A DNA stretch of 64,000 nucleotides from Nocardia speluncae NBRC 108251 (GTDB lineage: Bacteria; Actinomycetota; Actinomycetes; Mycobacteriales; Mycobacteriaceae): NCBI RefSeq assembly GCF_001613245.1, contig NZ_BDBZ01000046.1:1-64000 (forward strand), given 5' to 3'. A program made the position numbers and the translations under genes. How positions within the stretch are numbered: the stretch's first letter is position 1; every line of letters begins with the position of its first letter. Under the pieces are notes generated by a model. The model had not been told where the DNA came from, did no database searches, and was given only the letters and a program-made list of their open reading frames with translations. Shown piece by piece: positions 59,725 to 64,000 of this stretch.

Positions 59725-60975
59725 ATGGACGGACTCAGTAGGCGAAACGCGTTGAAGGCCGGCGGGGTGGCGGGGGCTGCCGGGGCGTTCGCGATGGTGG
59801 CGGCGACGTCTACGGGGCGGGCGCAGCCGTGGACATGGTCACCGCAGGGCTCGGTCGCCGGATCCGGATCCGGTGCCGACCCGATGACGGTGTGGGACCC
59901 CGAGGCCGACGAGCTGGTCGGCGGGCTGATCGACCGGGGCGAGGTGCCCCGGATCAACGACGCGTTGCGGACGTGGACCAGGAACGGTCAGCCGCTGCCC
60001 GCCGGTTTGCCGCCGGAGTTGCGGGATTTCATGGAGTACGCCCGGAAACTCCCGCAGTGGACCGATCCGGCCAAATTGGATACGGCCATCCAGTTCAACA
60101 AGAAGCGCGGACTGTATCTCGGTGTGCTGTACGGGTTTGCCAGCGGCATGATGAGCACGGTCATTCCCAAGGAAGCCCGCTCGGTCTACTACTCCAAAGG
60201 CGGCCACGACCTCGAGGACCGTATCTCCAAAACCGCCAAACTCGGCTACGACATCGGTAGTAACAATGCCTACGCTCCCGACGGCGAGATGATCGTCACC
60301 TGCGTCAAGACCCGGCTGGTGCACGCGGCGGTGCGGCACCTCCTGCCGCAGTCACCGCACTGGGTGCACTCGGCCGCGGAAGATATTCCGATCAGCCAGA
60401 ACGACATCATGGTCACCTGGCACAGCCTCCCCACGACTGTTATGAAGCACCTGACCTCCTGGAAAGTGCCGATCCCCGTACACGAATCGGAGGCCTTCCT
60501 GCACTCGTGGCAGGTCGCGGGCCATATGCTCGGCGTCCGCGACGAGTACATCCCGAAATCGTGGCCGGAAGCCAACTCCCAGGCGGCGCAGGTCCTCGAC
60601 CCCATCCTGGCGCCCACCCCGGAAGGGATCAAGCTGGCCGACCGGTTGCTCGGCCTCGGCGCCAATATCGACCTCACGATCCTCAGCAAGCCCGTTCTCG
60701 GCGCGTTCACCCGCTTCCTGCTCGGCGATCACATTGCCGACGGCCTGCACATCCCGCGGGAACCGGTCTGGGATCCGCTGCTCCGATTCAGCTGGGGCCC
60801 CTTCATCGCGGTACGCGAGGGCATCCTCACCGCCGTTCCGCCGGCGGCCGACCCCTACTGGTTGCTCGACGAATTCCTCCGTAAAGCTGCGCTGATGTAT
60901 CTGTCCGAATTGCAGATGCCGATCAGTATCGAAATCCCCACCATGAACCGCGATATGAGTGTGCCACCGCGCTGA
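59725..60975 (+). CDS. Tat-exported Lcp-like DUF2236 oxygenase (latex-clearing-protein type)
   Basis: 416 residues from ATG 59725, because GAGGAG lies 7 bp upstream (ATG 59710 overlaps that site). The N-terminus LSRRNALKAGGVAGAAGAFAMVAA is a twin-arginine signal ending near GRAQPW. The mature part has WTRNGQPLPAGLPPELRDFM and KTRLVHAAVRHLL, where the His corresponds to the heme ligand of Lcp rubber oxygenases, and IPISQNDIMVTWHSLPTTVM. Family members are b-type heme oxygenases (DUF2236/MpaB-like) cleaving polyisoprene double bonds. The natural substrate here is unknown. The heme globin gene follows directly. Confidence 0.82.
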   Translation: MDGLSRRNALKAGGVAGAAGAFAMVAATSTGRAQPWTWSPQGSVAGSGSGADPMTVWDPEADELVGGLIDRGEVPRINDALRTWTRNGQPLPAGLPPELRDFMEYARKLPQWTDPAKLDTAIQFNKKRGLYLGVLYGFASGMMSTVIPKEARSVYYSKGGHDLEDRISKTAKLGYDIGSNNAYAPDGEMIVTCVKTRLVHAAVRHLLPQSPHWVHSAAEDIPISQNDIMVTWHSLPTTVMKHLTSWKVPIPVHESEAFLHSWQVAGHMLGVRDEYIPKSWPEANSQAAQVLDPILAPTPEGIKLADRLLGLGANIDLTILSKPVLGAFTRFLLGDHIADGLHIPREPVWDPLLRFSWGPFIAVREGILTAVPPAADPYWLLDEFLRKAALMYLSELQMPISIEIPTMNRDMSVPPR

Positions 60976-61402
60976 ACCATCGGAAGGTGCCGAAATCAAC
61001 TCTTCCCCAGTATCTTTCGACTCCGCTCCGGAACCGGGCGCAGGCCCGCCGATCTACGACCGGATCGGCGGCCGCGAAGCCCTCGAGGCCGTTGTCGAAG
61101 ACTTCTATACCCGTGTACTCGCCGACGAGGCCCTACGACCTTTCTTCACCGGAATCAACATGACCCGGATGAAAGGCAGGCAGGTGGAGTTCTTCGCGGC
61201 GGCTCTCGGTGGGCCCGACCCTTATATCGGCGCCTCGATGAAACAGGTGCACCGGGGTCGTGGTATCACCCGGTATCACTTCGACCTCGTGGCCTGCCAT
61301 CTCACGGATGCGCTGACCGGTGCGGGAGTGCCGTCGGAGCTGGTGGCCGAAATCATTGCCGCGATATCACCGCTCGCCGGTGATATCGCGTCCAGTCCGT
61401 GA
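60959..61402 (+). CDS. Group I truncated haemoglobin (GlbN/trHbN type)
   Basis: 147 residues if started at GTG 60959 inside the end of the previous gene. The conserved core starts at IYDRIGGREALEAVVEDFYTRVLADEALRPFF and contains FFAAALGGPDPYIGASMKQVHRGRGI with the proximal His, close to mycobacterial trHbN. A strong GGAAGG at 60982-60987 is 7 bp before an in-frame ATC (60995), so a rare ATC start giving a 135-residue protein is an alternative. Function in the family is nitric-oxide dioxygenation. Co-transcription with the Lcp-like gene is likely. Confidence 0.85.
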   Translation: MCHRAEPSEGAEINSSPVSFDSAPEPGAGPPIYDRIGGREALEAVVEDFYTRVLADEALRPFFTGINMTRMKGRQVEFFAAALGGPDPYIGASMKQVHRGRGITRYHFDLVACHLTDALTGAGVPSELVAEIIAAISPLAGDIASSP

Positions 61403-61514
61403 GCGGGTCGATGCGCTGCGATCACCAGGCCCGCGCTCGGCCGATGAACACAACCCATCGCCCAGTAGCTGAACTCATGCCCGCACACATCACCTTCACT
61501 ATCCAAGGAGCGTT

Positions 61515-61865
61515 ATGACGCCCGCAATCATTCGTCTTGCTGTCGCCTCCGCTGCGGCGATGAGCCTCGTCGGCGCCGCGGCAGGCGCGACTGCCCAACC
61601 GGTCTCGTCCCCGGCCGTCGCGCCGGTGGGCGAGGGGCAATCCGGAACCGGATCGTCGGCGTTGGACTCCGGGTCGGCGGCCGCGCGAACGGCCGGGGTA
61701 CTCGTCGGCAACGGCGATATCATCGGGATCATCGTTCTGCTCGGTGTCACCCCGTTCCAGATACTGACCGACGGTGTCTGCGATATGGCCACCCTGTCGG
61801 CCCTGCCCAGTCCCTGCTCTCCGGGCCCGGCCCACTACACGAGGACGACTCCTGCCCAGGGATGA
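61515..61865 (+). CDS. Small secreted protein
   Basis: 116 residues from ATG 61515 behind AAGGAG. A Sec signal peptide is clear (MTPAIIRLAVASAAAMSLVGAAAGATAQ, cleavage near ATAQP). The mature part is Ser/Gly/Pro-rich with a hydrophobic stretch (VLVGNGDIIGIIVLLGVTPF) and two Cys near the end (GVCDMATLSALPSPCSPG) that could form a disulfide. Similar small secreted proteins are common in Nocardia; function unknown. Confidence 0.72.
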   Translation: MTPAIIRLAVASAAAMSLVGAAAGATAQPVSSPAVAPVGEGQSGTGSSALDSGSAAARTAGVLVGNGDIIGIIVLLGVTPFQILTDGVCDMATLSALPSPCSPGPAHYTRTTPAQG

Positions 61866-62038
61866 GGAATCGGCCGGCGGGGGCGAAGCGGTGCGGCCCT
61901 CGCCTGCGGTCCAACGGATAACCGCTGGGCCGCAAGCGAAGTGCACATCACCGGCGTTGCGGTTCTCGCCGCGACCGGCGCCGCAGGTGCCGGCTGTCTG
62001 CGGTGCCGGCGAGCTGAACGGTGTGTGGGCGGGCCGGG

Positions 62039-63241
62039 TCAGCGGGTGGCGATAATCGCCGAGCCGTGGCCGAAGAGGCCTTGATTCACCGCAATTCCCG
62101 CCTGAGCATCTTCTACCTGGCGCCCGTCGGCCTCGCCGCGCAACTGCCAAGTGAGCTCGCAGACCTGCGCGATCGCCTGCGCGGGAATCGCCTCACCGAA
62201 ACAGGCCAGCCCACCACTGGGATTGACCGGGATACGCCCGCCCAAGGTTGTTGCGCCGCTGCGCAGCAGTTCTTCCGCGCCGCCGGTCTCGCAGAGCCCG
62301 ATGTCCTCGTACCAGTCCAGCTCCAGTGCGGTGGACAGGTCGTACACCTCGGCCAGCGACATGTCGCCGGGAGCGAGTCCGGCCTCTTCGTATGCGGCAT
62401 GCGCGACCGCGGAACGGAACTCGTGTGGCGGCGGCTGGACGGCCACCGCGGAATCCGTCGCGAAATCGGGCAGATCGATAACGGTTTTCGGGAACGTCGG
62501 CGTGACCGTCGACAGCGCCCGGATACGGACCGGATCGGTGACACCGTGGCGGCGCGCGTACTCCATCGACGTCAGCACCAACGCGGCGCCGCCGTCACTG
62601 GTAGCGCAGATATCCAGCAGGCGCAGCGGGTCCGAGACGATCGCCGACGCCGCGACCTCCTCGGCCGATACCTCCTTGCGGTAGCGGGCGTTCGGGTTGT
62701 TGAGGCCGTGCTTGGCGTTCTTCACCTTCACCGCAGCGAAATCGTCGAGCGTGGCACCGTGCAGTGCCATGCGCCGGCGGGCGTACAGCGCGAAATAGAT
62801 CGGGTTCGTCGCGCCGAGCAGATGGAAACGCAACCAGTCCGGATCGTCGCGGCGTTCACCGCCGACCGGCTGGAAGAAGCCTTTCGGGGTGGTGTCCGCG
62901 CCGACCACCAGCGCTACATCGCACAGTCCGGCCAGAATCTGGGCGCGGGCATTGGCGACGGCCTGGGCGCCGGAGGCGCAGGCGGCGTAGCTGCTGGAGA
63001 TCCGTGCACCCGACCAGCCCAGTGCCTGGGCGAACGTCGCACCCGAGACGAATCCCGGGTATCCGTTGCGGATGGTGTCCGCGCCGGCGATATAGCCGAC
63101 GTCGCGGTGGTCCACCCCGGCATCGGCCAGCGCCGCGCGCGCCGCGACCAGCCCGTACTCGACGAAATTGCGCCCCCATTTGCCCCACTGGTGCATACCT
63201 GCACCGAGGACGGCGATATCGCGGTCATTCGACTCAGGCAT
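62039..63241 (-). CDS. Lipid-transfer-protein/thiolase-like protein (Ltp type)
   Basis: 400 residues from ATG 63241. The thiolase fold is shown by VLGAGMHQWGKWGRNFVEYGLVAARAAL, SSSYAACASGAQAVANA (Cys88 in the nucleophile position), DICATSDGGAALVLTS and VNPSGGLACFGEAIPAQAIAQ. In the last motif the GHPxG histidine of degradative thiolases is replaced (CFGE), as in other Ltp-type proteins. In sterol catabolism Ltp proteins pair with DUF35 proteins and cleave C-C bonds of side-chain CoA intermediates. It overlaps the DUF35 gene by 8 bp. Confidence 0.85.
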   Translation of the reverse strand: MPESNDRDIAVLGAGMHQWGKWGRNFVEYGLVAARAALADAGVDHRDVGYIAGADTIRNGYPGFVSGATFAQALGWSGARISSSYAACASGAQAVANARAQILAGLCDVALVVGADTTPKGFFQPVGGERRDDPDWLRFHLLGATNPIYFALYARRRMALHGATLDDFAAVKVKNAKHGLNNPNARYRKEVSAEEVAASAIVSDPLRLLDICATSDGGAALVLTSMEYARRHGVTDPVRIRALSTVTPTFPKTVIDLPDFATDSAVAVQPPPHEFRSAVAHAAYEEAGLAPGDMSLAEVYDLSTALELDWYEDIGLCETGGAEELLRSGATTLGGRIPVNPSGGLACFGEAIPAQAIAQVCELTWQLRGEADGRQVEDAQAGIAVNQGLFGHGSAIIATR

Positions 63242-63680
63242 CGACCGGCCTCCACATCCACACCGTATGCTCCGCTTCCTCGTCTTCGTACAGCACGCCG
63301 AGGGTCAATTCGACCGGCATACCGACGGCCAGATCGTCGACCGTGAGGCCGCGCACCACCTGACCGAGAATCACCATCTGCTCGACCTCGAGCTCTACCG
63401 CCGCGACGACATACGGCTCGAACGGTTCAGGGGAGACATAGGGCGGTGGCGGCTTGTACCGGGCGTCCGCATACGACCAGATCCGGCCGCGGGTGGAGAA
63501 CAGGTACTCGGCGAGCTCGGAGCCGTCCTTCGGGCCCGTGCACTGCGGGTTGCGGCAGGCCAGGGTGTTCCGCGGGAAGTACGGCGTGCCGCAGGTAGTG
63601 CAGCGACTTCCCTTCAGGCGCACCGTGCCGTCGTCCGCGGTGAACCAGTCGGCCACGGCGGGGCGTTGTTCTTTCTGCAC
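63234..63680 (-). CDS. DUF35/OB-fold zinc-ribbon partner of the Ltp protein
   Basis: 148 residues from GTG 63680. The rubredoxin-like zinc ribbon is KGSRCTTCGTPYFPRNTLACRNPQC with four Cys. The OB-fold follows: RGRIWSYADARYKPPPPYV, PYVVAAVELEVEQMVILGQVV and VGMPVELTLGVLYEDEE. DUF35 proteins form complexes with Ltp-like thiolases and act as aldolase partners. No good ribosome-binding site is visible. The start is 15 bp from a KstR-like box. Confidence 0.85.
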   Translation of the reverse strand: MQKEQRPAVADWFTADDGTVRLKGSRCTTCGTPYFPRNTLACRNPQCTGPKDGSELAEYLFSTRGRIWSYADARYKPPPPYVSPEPFEPYVVAAVELEVEQMVILGQVVRGLTVDDLAVGMPVELTLGVLYEDEEAEHTVWMWRPVDA

Positions 63681-63694
63681 AGGACCGACCGTAT

Positions 63695-63708
63695 AGGAAC
63701 ACGTTCTA
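63695..63708. promoter_or_regulatory. KstR-like operator
   Basis: On the minus strand TAGAACGTGTTCCT matches the KstR consensus TNNAACNNGTTNNA in all fixed positions except the last base. It lies 15-28 bp upstream of the DUF35 start, where a repressor would block transcription of the DUF35-Ltp operon. KstR controls cholesterol catabolism in mycobacteria and relatives. Confidence 0.6.
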
Positions 63709-63810
63709 CATTGGGCCGGAAACCCACTCCATGGGAGTGTGACCGCAGGTACGGTAAGGCCGGATCGGGAGGTAACGGCCTCCTCGAATCGATCTGGAGA
63801 ACCGACCACG

Positions 63811-64000
63811 ATGGGCATCGAAGTCATCGAACCGCAGTTGATCCGCAACGTCACGGTCGTCGGGGACCCCGACACGACGACACGAGTCGTGCATCGTCTG
63901 CTCCGCGATCTCACCAGGACCGGGACCGGCGTATCGAGCACGGTCCACTGGACCACGGACCACACCGACCACACGATCCGAATCGCCGAGCTGTCGAGCC
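63811..64000 (+). CDS. N-terminus of an unidentified protein, cut by the window edge
   Basis: A rightward frame from ATG 63811 (TGGAGA upstream) runs to the end without a stop. The 63 visible residues, MGIEVIEPQLIRNVTVVGD then TTTRVVHRLLRDLTRTG, are soluble in character. The gene diverges from the DUF35-Ltp operon. No family is recognised from this fragment. Confidence 0.55.
   Translation, partial: MGIEVIEPQLIRNVTVVGDPDTTTRVVHRLLRDLTRTGTGVSSTVHWTTDHTDHTIRIAELSS

Noticed and set aside
1..64000. CRISPR array or plasmid origin
   Set aside because: No regularly spaced repeats, iterons or replication genes were seen anywhere in the window.

Overview
The window is GC-rich actinobacterial DNA. Several gene types are typical of Nocardia and mycobacteria: a Rv3062-type ATP-dependent DNA ligase, a Rv2006-type three-domain OtsB1 fusion, an Acg-like protein, a group I truncated haemoglobin, a DUF4254 protein, an Lcp-like DUF2236 protein and a lipid-transfer thiolase/DUF35 pair. 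Together with many TetR regulators and catabolic operons they point to a Nocardia or close relative. This is inferred from family recognition; no species marker (such as rRNA) lies in the window.

Layout. 1-6.5 kb is an accessory region: a partial gene, a frameshifted gene cut by an ISL3-type insertion-sequence remnant, and a 1334-residue NACHT-like NTPase with a C-terminal PD-(D/E)XK nuclease (a defence candidate). It ends at a tRNA-Leu(GAG) whose 3' half carries an 18-bp sequence repeated about 100 bp away. 6.5-7.6 kb has no intact gene. 7.8-14.6 kb holds a tight operon with a lipocalin-like protein, a small protein and a split pyruvate-phosphate-dikinase-like pair, then a TetR regulator and a divergent cytochrome P450 that lacks ExxR. 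15.7-29.2 kb is a large catabolic locus: a branched-chain-type ABC importer (one subunit a permease-ATPase fusion), an acyl-CoA synthetase, a TetR regulator, an amidohydrolase, three SDRs, two crotonases and a CocE-type hydrolase. Shared operator sequences join its two operons.

29.2-35.2 kb contains an inverted duplicate of a promoter, operator and hydrolase N-terminus, enclosing small accessory genes. Then come an alpha/beta hydrolase, TetR, VOC, ArsR and SRPBCC genes and a divergent LLM oxidoreductase. 35.5-50.1 kb is an aromatic/steroid-like catabolic region. A rightward operon (HsaD-, HsaA- and HsaC-like enzymes plus an MFS pump) faces a leftward operon (MHS transporter, PhnZ/MIOX-like HD protein, CoA ligase, small protein, TetR). 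A class II aldolase, an amidohydrolase and a GntR regulator follow. Two near-identical TetR paralogues flank the rightward operon, and one operator sequence occurs in front of both transcription units.

50.2-61.9 kb carries LigB, a dormancy-type set (Acg-like protein, two universal stress proteins, OtsB1 fusion), a Tat-exported Lcp-like protein, a truncated haemoglobin and a small secreted protein. 62-64 kb has a DUF35/lipid-transfer-thiolase operon behind a KstR-like box, and the start of a divergent gene. No CRISPR array, rRNA, integrase or plasmid origin was seen.
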